Shown: positions 43,034 to 52,876, counted from the stretch's first letter. The stretch: 64,000 nt of DNA from Clostridium_AD sp050717535 (GCF_050717535.1 NZ_JBOITM010000076.1:23144-87143); one strand, 5' to 3'. The notes: generated by a model not told the origin, from the letters alone. A program made the numbers and translations.

Positions 43034-45877
43034 ATGTTTTGTGAATATTGTGGCACTAAACTACAAGATAATGAAACTAGCTGTAGCCATTGTAACCACC
43101 CAATAAACAGAACTACACAAGCGAGTCTAATTAATGCTGAAGAACTCAAACCAATAACTCATATTAATATTGAAGAACAAAAACCCATTGTTCAGGTAAA
43201 TATAAAAGAGCCAAAACAGGCAAAATGGGAAATGGATTCACCCTATGGAGAAGTAAAGGATAAAAGAGCTATAAATCAAACTAAAAAGCATTCTAGAAGA
43301 AGTATAGCTATTGGCTTTTCAGTAACAGCACTAACTATAGTTTTGCTGTTGTTAATTAATACTCTTTCAGATATAGGAGGCGCAGTAAAAAGAAATACTA
43401 ATGATCCCCTAAATATTACTGATAGACCTAGCTTAGAGACTATATATACAGCAAGTCCTTTTTATGTCCCTAAGCTTAAATTGCCATCTGAAGTTGGTGT
43501 AAATCATAATAAGAATGTTATGAATAAGATAGACGAAATATTAAAAGTAACGGATGAAATGATGGATAGCTACAGTAGTATGAAGCAAGAGATATATAAC
43601 ACTACCATTGAAATCTATACTTTACTAAAAGAGATTGATAAGGTACACGGTACTCGTTATATAGAAAATAGTAAAGTTTTAAAAAAGCTTGAAGAATTAG
43701 CGGCTTTCTTTGAACTTCAAGAGTTAAGATACTACGGACTTAAAATTAACAAAACTGAGGAAGCACTATATGACAGTGATATAGCATTTGCAAGAGTGAC
43801 TTCTGCAATGACAGCCTGTGAAAAGGTTACTGAAGCCTATCAATTACAGATTGTTTTTTCTGTAAATCTTTATGAGACTTTTAAAGAAGACTCCAATACA
43901 ACCATTCAAACACTATCAAAAGATCTTAAAGATACCTATCAAACTAGTAATGCAGATAGGTATGGCGCAAACCTAATGGCTGGTGTAGATACAGTGAATG
44001 AAATGGTAATGTCGCTAGATGCTGCAAATGCTTTATTAACGCTTAGTAATATTGAATATATGAAAAATAACATGGAGCAGACTAAAAAAGATGTAGAGAA
44101 ACTTAGAGATTCGGATCTAGTTGACTCAGAATTCGTTGAGCTTACCGAGCTTATGATTGGTGAATACGAAAAAATGATATCTATGAGTACGGAACTTGAG
44201 GCTTATGTAAACAAATTAAACTTGGATATAAGCTTCCAGCAAACCGAATCATTTTTTTCTTTCCTTAAGCCAGTAGTTGTTAAAGCTTCTTCCGATAAAT
44301 ACAGTTATGGAGCAGGTTACAATGTGCAGATGCTTCAAAAGAGTGGGCAAGATTATATGGATAAGCAGCGCACATCCTATGAAGAAAAGTATAAAGATGA
44401 AAGCTATTGGGAAACGGCAGTAAGAACAACCAAAGAATTGCGAAAAGGTGTTCAAGAAGGCATTGAAAATCTAGATGAAGCAATCTTTGATGGGGAAAGA
44501 ATTGTGATTGGAATAATTACGCCTAGACTAAGAAACGGAAAAGAAGGTGTATATAAAGATATCCAAGAGCGTTATGAAGATGCCTATAGAGATATGCAAG
44601 ATCGTTATGCGCTTACACAGAAAAGAAAAGCAGAAGGTAAAGGTGGTGAAGAGGTTTTTAAAACTGTAGTAAATGGTTTTGATGCCTCGCAAAAGCTTGC
44701 AGGAGAGGGGTGGTACAATATCGGTGCATTTTGGGAGGATGAATTAGGGCTTCCAGAGGATACAATATCTCAGGTTGCAAGCAGTATGGGTAATCTTGCA
44801 GCAGAGTCCTTTACCCAATTTGGGCAGGGCATTGCAAGAATATTAGACCCAGATGCAAAAGATTCTGATATAGCAAAGGGCTGTTTGGAAGTTGCTACCT
44901 CAATGGTAGGAGGCACTAGCAATATTTTCTCCGCTACAAGAACAGGAGGTGCCGTAATTTCTAAAATGGGCGAAATCATTGCCAGTCCAAAATTACATGC
45001 CAAGGGAGTAATTGATGCAATAAAGGCAATCAAAGATATAAGTTTGCCTAAGCTTGGTTCTTTAAACTATAAAGAAACTGCAATAAAAGGAACAATGGCA
45101 ATACTTAAAAAGTCAAAAGAAGTGGCAGGAAATATGATAGATAAGTTGGATGAAACCTTTACTAAAGAAGTATCAGGCATATTCACAAAGAACTGGAAGG
45201 ATAGCCTTTCTGGATTTAGAGATTATGCAAATAAGGTAGGTTCAAATACAGATGATTCAGCAGTTAAACTTATAGATGAGTTTATTAATGGTTATATAGA
45301 TAACAAGGTAACAGATCTAGCAGCTCATCCATGGCTCTGGGATCCAGCTATAAGTGATAAGGAAAAGGAAGAGAAGCTAGGACAGGAAATTGACAAAATG
45401 AATAAAGAAATAGACAAAGGACTTGACGATATAGGAAAGCAAATAGATAGTATTGACTTAGCAGATAGCTTAGCTGGCAATTATACTGGGAAATGTATAA
45501 CTGAGAGTGTAACAAATATAGGTGCTGATGGATATTTACTACAAGAAGCAATTGATAATGCCTATTCTAAAGCTGGTATAGTTTTTCCATGTACAATGCT
45601 TATTGAAGGAGATGTGCTGACTTTAAAAATGAAAGGGGAACCCTTTGTAATAGACGACTCAACAAATGCTTCGGGCACTGAAAGTATTATGGTAATGAAA
45701 TTGATAATAACAGATGGAGAAATTGTTGGTTCGAAAGATGATACTTTCTCAATACAAGTTACCTCATCCACAAATAACGGTAAAACAATGATTAAAGGTA
45801 AATATAAATATAATTATGCTATGAACGGTAGAAACCTATTTGCTATAACCACTAGTTTTTATGGAGAAAAAAATTAG
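43034..45877 (+). CDS. large zinc-ribbon, single-span protein of unknown function
   Basis: A 947-residue protein. A cytosolic zinc ribbon (CEYCG and CSHCN, Cys3/6/17/20), a linker, one helix at 91-111, and then about 830 residues outside. That part is mainly helical and coiled-coil-like (130-480), followed by a segment with Gly/Ala-rich hydrophobic stretches (about 550-660) and an acidic KEEKLGQEIDKMNKEIDKG coil. A C-terminal beta domain (about 815-945, SLAGNYTGKCITESV, ending in YNYAMNGRNLFAITTSFY) closes it. I recognise no named family beyond the ribbon. It sits between DUF2207 and lemA, 15 bases from lemA. Confidence 0.7.
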   Translation: MFCEYCGTKLQDNETSCSHCNHPINRTTQASLINAEELKPITHINIEEQKPIVQVNIKEPKQAKWEMDSPYGEVKDKRAINQTKKHSRRSIAIGFSVTALTIVLLLLINTLSDIGGAVKRNTNDPLNITDRPSLETIYTASPFYVPKLKLPSEVGVNHNKNVMNKIDEILKVTDEMMDSYSSMKQEIYNTTIEIYTLLKEIDKVHGTRYIENSKVLKKLEELAAFFELQELRYYGLKINKTEEALYDSDIAFARVTSAMTACEKVTEAYQLQIVFSVNLYETFKEDSNTTIQTLSKDLKDTYQTSNADRYGANLMAGVDTVNEMVMSLDAANALLTLSNIEYMKNNMEQTKKDVEKLRDSDLVDSEFVELTELMIGEYEKMISMSTELEAYVNKLNLDISFQQTESFFSFLKPVVVKASSDKYSYGAGYNVQMLQKSGQDYMDKQRTSYEEKYKDESYWETAVRTTKELRKGVQEGIENLDEAIFDGERIVIGIITPRLRNGKEGVYKDIQERYEDAYRDMQDRYALTQKRKAEGKGGEEVFKTVVNGFDASQKLAGEGWYNIGAFWEDELGLPEDTISQVASSMGNLAAESFTQFGQGIARILDPDAKDSDIAKGCLEVATSMVGGTSNIFSATRTGGAVISKMGEIIASPKLHAKGVIDAIKAIKDISLPKLGSLNYKETAIKGTMAILKKSKEVAGNMIDKLDETFTKEVSGIFTKNWKDSLSGFRDYANKVGSNTDDSAVKLIDEFINGYIDNKVTDLAAHPWLWDPAISDKEKEEKLGQEIDKMNKEIDKGLDDIGKQIDSIDLADSLAGNYTGKCITESVTNIGADGYLLQEAIDNAYSKAGIVFPCTMLIEGDVLTLKMKGEPFVIDDSTNASGTESIMVMKLIITDGEIVGSKDDTFSIQVTSSTNNGKTMIKGKYKYNYAMNGRNLFAITTSFYGEKN

Positions 45878-45892
45878 TATGGAGGGGTTGTT

Positions 45893-46450
45893 ATGAACTA
45901 TATTGTTGGAATTGTGGCTGTTCTTATTTTATTTGGAATTAGGCTTATTTTCTTTTATAACAAGATGATCAAGAAAAAAGTAAGGGTAGATAATAGCTGG
46001 GGGCAAATAAATGTTCAATTAAAAATGAGGTCAGATTTAATACCTAATTTAGTCGAAACTGTGGGAGCATATGCTACTCATGAACAAGAAACTTTGATTA
46101 ATATTACTAAGGCTAGAAATATGTATTTAAATGCTCAGTCTACCAATGAAGTAATGGAATCCTCTGATGCCATTACAGGAGTACTAGGACGACTTTTTGC
46201 AATATCCGAGCAGTATCCTGATTTAAAAGCTAACCAAGGGTTTTTGGATTTACAATCACAGCTTAGGGAGCTGGAGCAAAAGATAGCCATGTATAGACAA
46301 TTTTATAATGATACTGTATTAATGTTTAATCAATTTGTTATTTCTTTTCCAAATAATATTTTTGCAGCTATTTTTGGTTCTAGGGAGCTGCCTTTCTTCC
46401 AAATAGATGTATCAGAAAGATCAGCGCCTACTGTACAGTTTAGGAAATAA
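45893..46450 (+). CDS. lemA: LemA-family protein
   Basis: A 185-residue protein with an N-terminal helix (4-22) and the LemA core: VDNSWGQINVQLKMRSDLIPNLVETV and ITKARNMYLNAQS, then helical LRELEQKIAMYRQFYND and the C-terminal RSAPTVQF. It has the usual LemA size. LemA proteins have a short external N-terminus, one helix and a cytosolic helical domain; their function is unresolved. ATG follows GGAGGGG, 15 bases after the zinc-ribbon gene. Confidence 0.92.
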   Translation: MNYIVGIVAVLILFGIRLIFFYNKMIKKKVRVDNSWGQINVQLKMRSDLIPNLVETVGAYATHEQETLINITKARNMYLNAQSTNEVMESSDAITGVLGRLFAISEQYPDLKANQGFLDLQSQLRELEQKIAMYRQFYNDTVLMFNQFVISFPNNIFAAIFGSRELPFFQIDVSERSAPTVQFRK

Positions 46451-46465
46451 GAGGAGAAAATAAAA

Positions 46466-47185
46466 ATGAAGAATACACAATTTAAAGGTATAGTTACCTG
46501 CCTAATAATCCTTGCAATTTCAATTATAATAACCATAATAGCCATGAACATTGGCTATTATGGTCTGGCATTTTTAGGAATTTTTTCTTCTTTATCTAGT
46601 TTTACAATTTTCTTTCTATTTGTGGATAGAGCAAACTGTATGGCAAAAATGCTTAATGGCAGTGATATTATTGCAGCATGGCAGTACACAGAAAGAGACA
46701 CAATTAATAATATAAAAGAAATAAAAGAAGAAAATAAAGGGCTATTTGTTATGGCCATTCCTGTATTTTCTCTTGTGATAATTATTGTAGCATTAACTGT
46801 GGGGGTTGCATCTGAAAGTATTGGTGTAGGTTTTATTATTTCGATTGTTGTAATTGCACTTAACATCTTGTTTTTTAAGATGTGTATGTCCACGAAAATA
46901 AAAGATAAAAACTTTAATATAAAAGTTTCGGACTGGAAAAAAAGCTATGTATATATTTCTACATCAGGAATTTATGCACAGGGTATTCTGAGTGCTTGGA
47001 AAGGATGGGGATCTAAATTAAGGGTAGTTCATTATGATGGAACAAACAAAGCATTAGGCTTCACCTATTCTTATATCAAGCCATATGGTTTTGCAAGATA
47101 CACTGTTAATGTAAATATACCAGAGGACAAATTATATTTATTAGATAATATCAGGGATGAATTTTTGGCTTATTGGCAGGAATAA
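46466..47185 (+). CDS. unknown four-helix membrane protein of the LemA operon
   Basis: A 239-residue protein with two hydrophobic pairs, about 9-50 and 95-140, and a soluble C-terminal domain (150-239) with WKKSYVYISTSGIYAQGILSAWKGWGSK and RYTVNVNIPEDK. I do not recognise the family, though the tail resembles PH-like membrane-associated domains of small clostridial proteins. It lies 15 bases after lemA, and the operon terminator follows it. Confidence 0.65.
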   Translation: MKNTQFKGIVTCLIILAISIIITIIAMNIGYYGLAFLGIFSSLSSFTIFFLFVDRANCMAKMLNGSDIIAAWQYTERDTINNIKEIKEENKGLFVMAIPVFSLVIIIVALTVGVASESIGVGFIISIVVIALNILFFKMCMSTKIKDKNFNIKVSDWKKSYVYISTSGIYAQGILSAWKGWGSKLRVVHYDGTNKALGFTYSYIKPYGFARYTVNVNIPEDKLYLLDNIRDEFLAYWQE

Positions 47186-47240
47186 ACTGTTTGCAGTTTG
47201 ATCCTTATTCATTTTTAAATCTCTCGAATTGGGGGAAATT

Positions 47241-47272
47241 AGCACTTAAGATTTTTATCTTAAGTGCTTTTT
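47241..47272 (+). terminator. terminator of the DUF2207-LemA operon
   Basis: A perfect 12-bp stem, AGCACTTAAGAT with ATCTTAAGTGCT, has a TTTT loop and ends in TTTT. Confidence 0.9.
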
Positions 47273-47415
47273 AATTTCTATAATTATGTAATTTTCGTCA
47301 AGTACTTTGAAAATTCTACATTTTTGCGTATAATATATAGTAAATATAAAACCTCATAAGTTATTTAAATGTTTTTGTTTATTATTCATTAGAGATAAGA
47401 AGGGGCGGTTATAAA

Positions 47416-48096
47416 ATGAAAATTTTATTAGTAGACGACGAAGAAAGTATTTTGAATTTAGTCCGTATGAACTTAGAACTTGAAGGATTTGAGGTAGTAA
47501 CTAGTGCTACTGGTAATATTGGAATCATGGCCTTTCAAGATAAAAAGCCAGACTTAGTTTTGCTTGATTTAATGCTTCCTGATTTAAATGGGTATGAGGT
47601 TATGAAAAGGATGAAACAGATTAATAGCAAAATCCCTATTATCCTTCTTACTGCAAAGGGTCAATTAAATGATAAACTCCTAGGGTTACAACTTGGTGCA
47701 GATGATTATATTACAAAACCCTTTGATAGTCGGGAAATTATACTACGTATACGTGCAATTTCAAGGAGAATCAATCAATTTAAGCTTCTTAATGAAAATT
47801 CTGAAAACAAAATAGAAAAAGGATTCATAAGGCTACTAAAAGCTGAGAGAAAGGTTTTTATAGATTCTGAAGAAGTGCAATTTACATTTCGTGAATTTGA
47901 AACTCTCAGTCTTTTAATGAAAAATATTAATAAGGTTTTTACTAGAACAGAGTTATTAGAAAAGCTTTGGGGCTATGATTATGAGGGCAACACTAGAGCT
48001 GTTGATATTCATATAGAACGAATTCGTAAAAAACTTAAAATTCATGGGAATGCTATTCAAACTATTTATGGTGCTGGATATAGATTAGAGGTATGA
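47416..48096 (+). CDS. OmpR-type response regulator of the phosphate-ester uptake locus
   Basis: A 226-residue protein with receiver Asp51 (LVLLDLMLPDLNGYEVM) and a conserved Lys in ITKPFD, then a winged helix (FTFREFETLSLLMKN, TRAVDIHIERIRKKL, ending in TIYGAGYRLEV). It heads a run of five plus-strand genes: regulator, kinase, unknown anchored protein, binding lipoprotein and transporter. It probably activates the transporter when the kinase senses substrate. ATG follows GAAGGGGCGG. Confidence 0.9.
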   Translation: MKILLVDDEESILNLVRMNLELEGFEVVTSATGNIGIMAFQDKKPDLVLLDLMLPDLNGYEVMKRMKQINSKIPIILLTAKGQLNDKLLGLQLGADDYITKPFDSREIILRIRAISRRINQFKLLNENSENKIEKGFIRLLKAERKVFIDSEEVQFTFREFETLSLLMKNINKVFTRTELLEKLWGYDYEGNTRAVDIHIERIRKKLKIHGNAIQTIYGAGYRLEV

Positions 48097-48097
48097 A

Positions 48098-49510
48098 ATG
48101 AAAATTGGCATAAAAAATAAAATCGTAATTATGAATATAGCCGTGTTACTTCCAGCATTGCTTATTGTATGTTTCATTACCATTGGTAGCCTTTATAAAA
48201 ATATACTAAATAATTCAATTACAATGTTAAAACAGGAGAGTTATAACAGTCAATTAAATATCATTACCTATTTAGAGGGTGAAAAAAACATAGGTTTTTC
48301 TGTGCTTTTTAAAAATATGAGCCCTTTTATTGCTACAAATTTATCTGATCATTATAAATTTAGAATTCAACTATATAACAAGGATGGATTAGTAGGGGAT
48401 TCTGAAGAGTACCCTATAATTTTAGAGAATAATGATGTGGTTCATGCACTTTCAGGAACCAAATCCTATATTATAAAAAAAATTGATAACAAGCAATACA
48501 TTTTATTTTCCAGCCCTCTTTATTTAGAAGAGGAAACCATTGGTTGCTTTCGATATATTTATTCACTAGATAAAGAAATTGTCCTAGTTAAAAATACCAG
48601 TATAACTATGTTACTTTTAGGTGGACTAGCACTGTTTTTTTCTATTTTTTTAAGTAACATATTTTCAAGAAAAATTGTTAGTCCTCTTGTATCTTTAAAA
48701 ATAGCTTCTCAAAAGGTTGCAAATGGAGATTTTACAAATTTTATAGAAATTGATACTAGGGATGAGATAGCAGACCTAGCCCTGTCCTTTAATATTATGT
48801 CTACTAATATCAAGAGTTCTATTTTGAAATTAGAAGATGAAAAAGCAAATCAAAAAAGGTTTTTGGATAATGTTACCCATGAATTAAAAACCCCCATAAC
48901 CTCCATTATTGGATATGCAGACTTACTTCCTAGAGTAAAGACTGAAGAAGATAAAACTCAATGTTGCGATTATATCGAAAAAGGTGGGCATCGCTTGCTT
49001 CGTCTTGTTGAAGAATTGTTAAACCTTTCTAAATTAAATAAGGAAGATTTTCAAATGGAAGTAAAGCAAACAAACCTTAAAGTTGTAATAGAGGAAAGTC
49101 TGCTAGTTTTGAAACCAAGATTAGAGAAATATAACATTTCAATTGAAACACTGTTATTTGACCATTTTCTTTTGATAGATGGACAAAGAACAGAACAAGT
49201 ATTTTTAAATATAATTGACAATGCCATTAAGTATAGCGAGTGTACTTCCATTGTTATTAAAATGCTTCCAAGGTTAGAGTTTTTTACTGTTTCTATTTCG
49301 GATAATGGTAAAGGCATATCTGAGGAACATTTAAAAAAGGTTTTTGAGCCTTTTTATACTGCAAACAAAACTTTACAAAATCAATGCGGTGGTATGGGAC
49401 TAGGACTTTCCATTTGCAAGGGAATTATGAAAAAAGAACATGGCGATATTTTTATAAGCAGTGACAAGGGGACAAAGGTAGAATTATATTTTGAATTGTT
49501 ACAAAGTTGA
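48098..49510 (+). CDS. sensor histidine kinase of the phosphate-ester uptake locus
   Basis: A 470-residue protein with helices at 10-31 and 168-188 enclosing an external domain, HAMP (KIVSPLVSLKIASQKVANGDF), His261 in NVTHELKTPITSIIGYADL and a catalytic domain (NIIDNAIKYSE, then MGLGLSICKGIMKKEHGD). ATG lies one base after the regulator stop. By analogy to PgtB and HptS, the external domain may read the ligand-bound lipoprotein encoded two genes downstream. Confidence 0.9.
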   Translation: MKIGIKNKIVIMNIAVLLPALLIVCFITIGSLYKNILNNSITMLKQESYNSQLNIITYLEGEKNIGFSVLFKNMSPFIATNLSDHYKFRIQLYNKDGLVGDSEEYPIILENNDVVHALSGTKSYIIKKIDNKQYILFSSPLYLEEETIGCFRYIYSLDKEIVLVKNTSITMLLLGGLALFFSIFLSNIFSRKIVSPLVSLKIASQKVANGDFTNFIEIDTRDEIADLALSFNIMSTNIKSSILKLEDEKANQKRFLDNVTHELKTPITSIIGYADLLPRVKTEEDKTQCCDYIEKGGHRLLRLVEELLNLSKLNKEDFQMEVKQTNLKVVIEESLLVLKPRLEKYNISIETLLFDHFLLIDGQRTEQVFLNIIDNAIKYSECTSIVIKMLPRLEFFTVSISDNGKGISEEHLKKVFEPFYTANKTLQNQCGGMGLGLSICKGIMKKEHGDIFISSDKGTKVELYFELLQS

Positions 49511-49567
49511 TGCAATTCTGATGTAATTCTGAAAACGTTTTTTGATACCATAAGGAGGAAGAGAAAA

Positions 49568-50404
49568 ATAAATATTTTAAGAAAATATAAAAAGCTAATT
49601 ATCATTTATTTTGTTTTTATGCTTTCACTAGGAATCATAATATTTTGGCAATATGAAAAAATTTATAATCATTTAGTACTTATTCAAGATAGAGAACAAG
49701 TTCTAGAAGCTGTAAGTAACTCAACACCTGTAAAATTAGAAGTTTATAGTAATCATTGGGGAAAAGCAGTTATTTCTGAGAGTAAGGTTATTCGGAATAT
49801 ATGGAATATTGTAGACCAAATGTCTAAGAGTAGTCCCCTTCAAGAGAACCAAAATACTTACACTTCTGATGAGATCAGTGGTACTATTTATTATTTGAAC
49901 GGTAAAAAAGCTACTTTTAGTTTAGGGAGTTATTTAAAAATCAGTTCTATTATATATGGGAATCCTAAAGATAAGCCTTATGTAGATCAGCTTAAAAATT
50001 ATCTGAATGAAAATTTATGTTGTCCTGAAAATCTCAGCAATCTAATTAATGAACGAAATAAGGTTACCGTAGTAGACAATAATAATATACAAAAATGCGG
50101 TCTTGATGATAAAACTTCTATTCGTAATAAGATACTAAAATGTTCTAAAATTCAGGATAATAAAGCCCTAGAACAAGCAATTAACACAAAGGGAAAAGTA
50201 TTATACCACATAAAAACCTATTTAGAAAAAGAAAGTAATTTTATTCCAAACACCAAGGAAAATGCATATGCAATTATTAACATTGATGTTTATGAAAATG
50301 GATATATTGTTATTCAAGATTTTAGCAATGAGGTAGTAAATGCAATTTATATGAAAGGAAACTTAGTAGAGGTTTGTAAAGACATATGTATAAATGGCAT
50401 TTGA
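49568..50404 (+). CDS. unknown membrane-anchored protein with apparent AUA start
   Basis: About 278 residues if it starts at ATA 49568, which has TAAGGAGG nine bases upstream. The first in-frame ATG (49619) lies inside the single N-terminal helix (LIIIYFVFMLSLGIIIFW), has no ribosome site and would cut the helix. The rest is extracytoplasmic, mixed alpha/beta, with HWGKAVISESKVIRNIW and a C-terminal YAIINIDVYENGYIVIQDF. I do not recognise the family with confidence. It lies between kinase and binding lipoprotein, so a part in signal sensing is likely. Confidence 0.6.
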   Translation: MNILRKYKKLIIIYFVFMLSLGIIIFWQYEKIYNHLVLIQDREQVLEAVSNSTPVKLEVYSNHWGKAVISESKVIRNIWNIVDQMSKSSPLQENQNTYTSDEISGTIYYLNGKKATFSLGSYLKISSIIYGNPKDKPYVDQLKNYLNENLCCPENLSNLINERNKVTVVDNNNIQKCGLDDKTSIRNKILKCSKIQDNKALEQAINTKGKVLYHIKTYLEKESNFIPNTKENAYAIINIDVYENGYIVIQDFSNEVVNAIYMKGNLVEVCKDICINGI

Positions 50405-50436
50405 TTTTCATATTTCATTCCTTTGGAGGTATCTTA

Positions 50437-51471
50437 ATGAAAGCTTATAAATTTACTATATTTATTCTACTCTTCTTCTGCTTTACATTGTTAACTGCAT
50501 GCAATAGAAGGCAAAGTGCCTATCCTAACTTGCAAGGTAAAAAACTTTTAGTTTATGTAGCGTTTCATGAAGATGAGGCTAAACCTTTACTAGAAGGATT
50601 TAAACAAAAAACTGGCTGTGAGTATTCATTTTTGAGATTTCCTACTGGAGAAGCTTTAGCTCGGGCTGTGGAGGAGAAAGCAGATCCTAAAGCAGATGTT
50701 TTTTTAGGAGGCACAGTAGATGCTCATGAATTCATGAAAAAAGAAGGCATAACTGAGAAGTATATTTCTAAAAATGCTAGTTCCATTTCTGAAAGATATA
50801 AAGATAAAGATGGTTATTGGACAGGACTTTACATAGAAGCCTTATCTATCGGTATCAATAAAGAACGATGGGACGCGGAGTTTAAACCAAAGGGAATAAA
50901 GCAGCCAGAAAGCTTTGAAGATTTGTTAAACCCTGCTTTTAAAGGGGAGATTATTATTCCAGACCCTAGAACCTCAGGCACTGGATACACTTTTGTCTCT
51001 TATCTTGTACAATCTATGGGAAAGCAAAAGGCCTTAGAATATCTAGGCAAACTTAATCATAATGTAGCACAAGTTACTGTAAATGGTCTTACACCAGCAG
51101 AGAAGGTAGGAATTGGTGAATATTTAATTGCTGTTAATTTTATAAACCAACAGCTTATCGTTAAAAAATCTGGATTTAATATACAATCTAAAATTCCTAA
51201 AGATGTGGGATGGACCCTTTGTGCAGTTTCTAAAATTAAAAATGGACCAGACTCTAAGGCTGCAAATGCTTTTATAGACTATTGCTTAACTTCAGAAGCT
51301 GGTGATGCTCTAAAAAATTTTTCAATGGCTATGTCTACAAGGGAAGATGTTTCTATTTCTGAGGGAGGACAAAAATTAAATGATCTTTTAGCTAGCGAAA
51401 AATATGATTTTAAAAAAGCAGCTATAGATAAAGAAGAGATGCTAGATGCTATTGAAAAGATCAGTCCATAA
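50437..51471 (+). CDS. extracellular solute-binding lipoprotein (PgtC/HptA-like)
   Basis: A 344-residue protein with signal peptide and lipobox LTAC (Cys22), then a type 2 periplasmic-binding fold of the iron/phosphate-ester class (LLVYVAFHEDEAKPLLEGFKQKTG, then FKGEIIIPDPRTSGTGYTFVSYLVQSMG). ATG 50437 follows TGGAGG. No ABC permease or ATPase is near; a two-component pair and an organophosphate antiporter are. In Salmonella PgtC and Staphylococcus HptA, such proteins sense external phosphate esters rather than feed an ABC transporter. Confidence 0.82.
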   Translation: MKAYKFTIFILLFFCFTLLTACNRRQSAYPNLQGKKLLVYVAFHEDEAKPLLEGFKQKTGCEYSFLRFPTGEALARAVEEKADPKADVFLGGTVDAHEFMKKEGITEKYISKNASSISERYKDKDGYWTGLYIEALSIGINKERWDAEFKPKGIKQPESFEDLLNPAFKGEIIIPDPRTSGTGYTFVSYLVQSMGKQKALEYLGKLNHNVAQVTVNGLTPAEKVGIGEYLIAVNFINQQLIVKKSGFNIQSKIPKDVGWTLCAVSKIKNGPDSKAANAFIDYCLTSEAGDALKNFSMAMSTREDVSISEGGQKLNDLLASEKYDFKKAAIDKEEMLDAIEKISP

Positions 51472-51504
51472 ATTTATGAATAAAATAAGTTATATGAAAG
51501 GTCG

Positions 51505-52863
51505 ATGAAAGAAATGGGAAGTTTATTCAACTTTTTAAAACCAGCTCCGCCTATTAAAAGATTACCAAAAGATAAAATTGATTCAGCTTATAAAAAATAT
51601 CGTCTACAAGTATTCCTAAGCATATATCTTGGTTATGCAGTTTACTACTTTGTTAGGAGTAATTTTTCACTAGCTAAGGTATATTTCATTCAAGAAGGTT
51701 TTACCAAAACACAACTTGGTATAGTTGCTTCTGCTCTTGGATTAGCTTATGGTGTTAGTAAATTTGTTATGGGAAACTTATCAGATAGGTCAAATGCAAG
51801 GTATTTTTTAGGTATTGGACTAATTTTGTCTGGTATTATAAATCTATTTTTCCCACTTACAACAAGTGTTACAATGATGTTTATATTGATGCTTGTGAAT
51901 GGCTGGGTTCAAGGTATGGGGTGGCCACCATGTGGAAGAATCATGACACATTGGTTCTCAGATAAAGAACGTGGTGTTAAAATGGCTATTTGGAATACCG
52001 CACATAATGTGGGTGGTGGATTTATAGCTGTCATTGCTATTATGGGTGTTCAGATTTTCGGAGGCTGGAAAGGAATTTTTATTTTACCAGCTATAATTGC
52101 AATTATAACCGGAGTATTATATATGGTTTTTGCAAAAGATACACCTCAATCTGTAGGATTGCCTCCTATAGAAGAATATAAAAATGACTACCCTCCTGTA
52201 AAAGTAGATAATAGGGAACGAGAAATGACTGGAAAAGAAATACTATTTAAATATGTACTTAATAATAAGTTTCTATGGTCTATTGCTCTTGCAAATGGGT
52301 TTGTGTATATGGTAAGATATGGAATTGAAGATTGGGCTCCAGTATATTTAAATACTGTTAAAGGTTTTAGTATTCAACAATCTTCACTTGGATTTGCTTT
52401 ATTTGAATATGCTGCAATTCCAGGAACTATACTAATAGGATGGATCAGTGATAAAGTATTCCATGGTCGTCGTGCACCCGTAGGTGTAGCTTGTATGATA
52501 GGTGTCTCAATTGGTGTATTTGTTTATTGGCAAAGTACAAGTGTTTTAGCAATATACATCACCTTGGCTTTGGTAGGTTCTTTAATATATGGACCTGTTA
52601 TGCTTATTGGAGTAAGTGCCTTAGATTTAGTTCCTAAAAAAGCTAGTGGAACTGCTGCTGGTTTTACGGGACTATTTGGATATGTTATTGGACAAGTTTC
52701 AGCTGAAGTGGTAATGGGAATTGTGGTAGATAAATACAATTGGGCTGGAGGCTTCAAGCTTCTTATAGCTTCTTCAATAATTGCTACTATATTACTATCT
52801 CTAACTTGGAATGTACATGACAGATCAAAAGAAGAACCTGAAGAAATTGCTAATGTAAGTTAA
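51505..52863 (+). CDS. organophosphate:phosphate antiporter (UhpT/PgtP/GlpT family)
   Basis: A 452-residue, 12-helix MFS protein with the OPA-family pattern: YFVRSNFSLAK early, LGIVASALGLAYGVSKFVMGNLSDR and GWVQGMGWPPCGRIMTHWFSDKERG. It should exchange external sugar phosphates, glycerol phosphate or phosphoglycerate for internal phosphate. Which one cannot be told from sequence, though the binding-protein neighbour favours the hexose phosphate or phosphoglycerate types. ATG 51505 follows AAAGG; ATG 51514 is an alternative. It is the last gene of the unit. Confidence 0.87.
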   Translation: MKEMGSLFNFLKPAPPIKRLPKDKIDSAYKKYRLQVFLSIYLGYAVYYFVRSNFSLAKVYFIQEGFTKTQLGIVASALGLAYGVSKFVMGNLSDRSNARYFLGIGLILSGIINLFFPLTTSVTMMFILMLVNGWVQGMGWPPCGRIMTHWFSDKERGVKMAIWNTAHNVGGGFIAVIAIMGVQIFGGWKGIFILPAIIAIITGVLYMVFAKDTPQSVGLPPIEEYKNDYPPVKVDNREREMTGKEILFKYVLNNKFLWSIALANGFVYMVRYGIEDWAPVYLNTVKGFSIQQSSLGFALFEYAAIPGTILIGWISDKVFHGRRAPVGVACMIGVSIGVFVYWQSTSVLAIYITLALVGSLIYGPVMLIGVSALDLVPKKASGTAAGFTGLFGYVIGQVSAEVVMGIVVDKYNWAGGFKLLIASSIIATILLSLTWNVHDRSKEEPEEIANVS

Positions 52864-52876
52864 ATTTCTGTTTTAT

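Noticed and set aside
44249..44483. Two minus-strand frames within the zinc-ribbon giant
   Set aside because: They are antisense shadows with no ribosome site inside a long, well-formed plus-strand gene.
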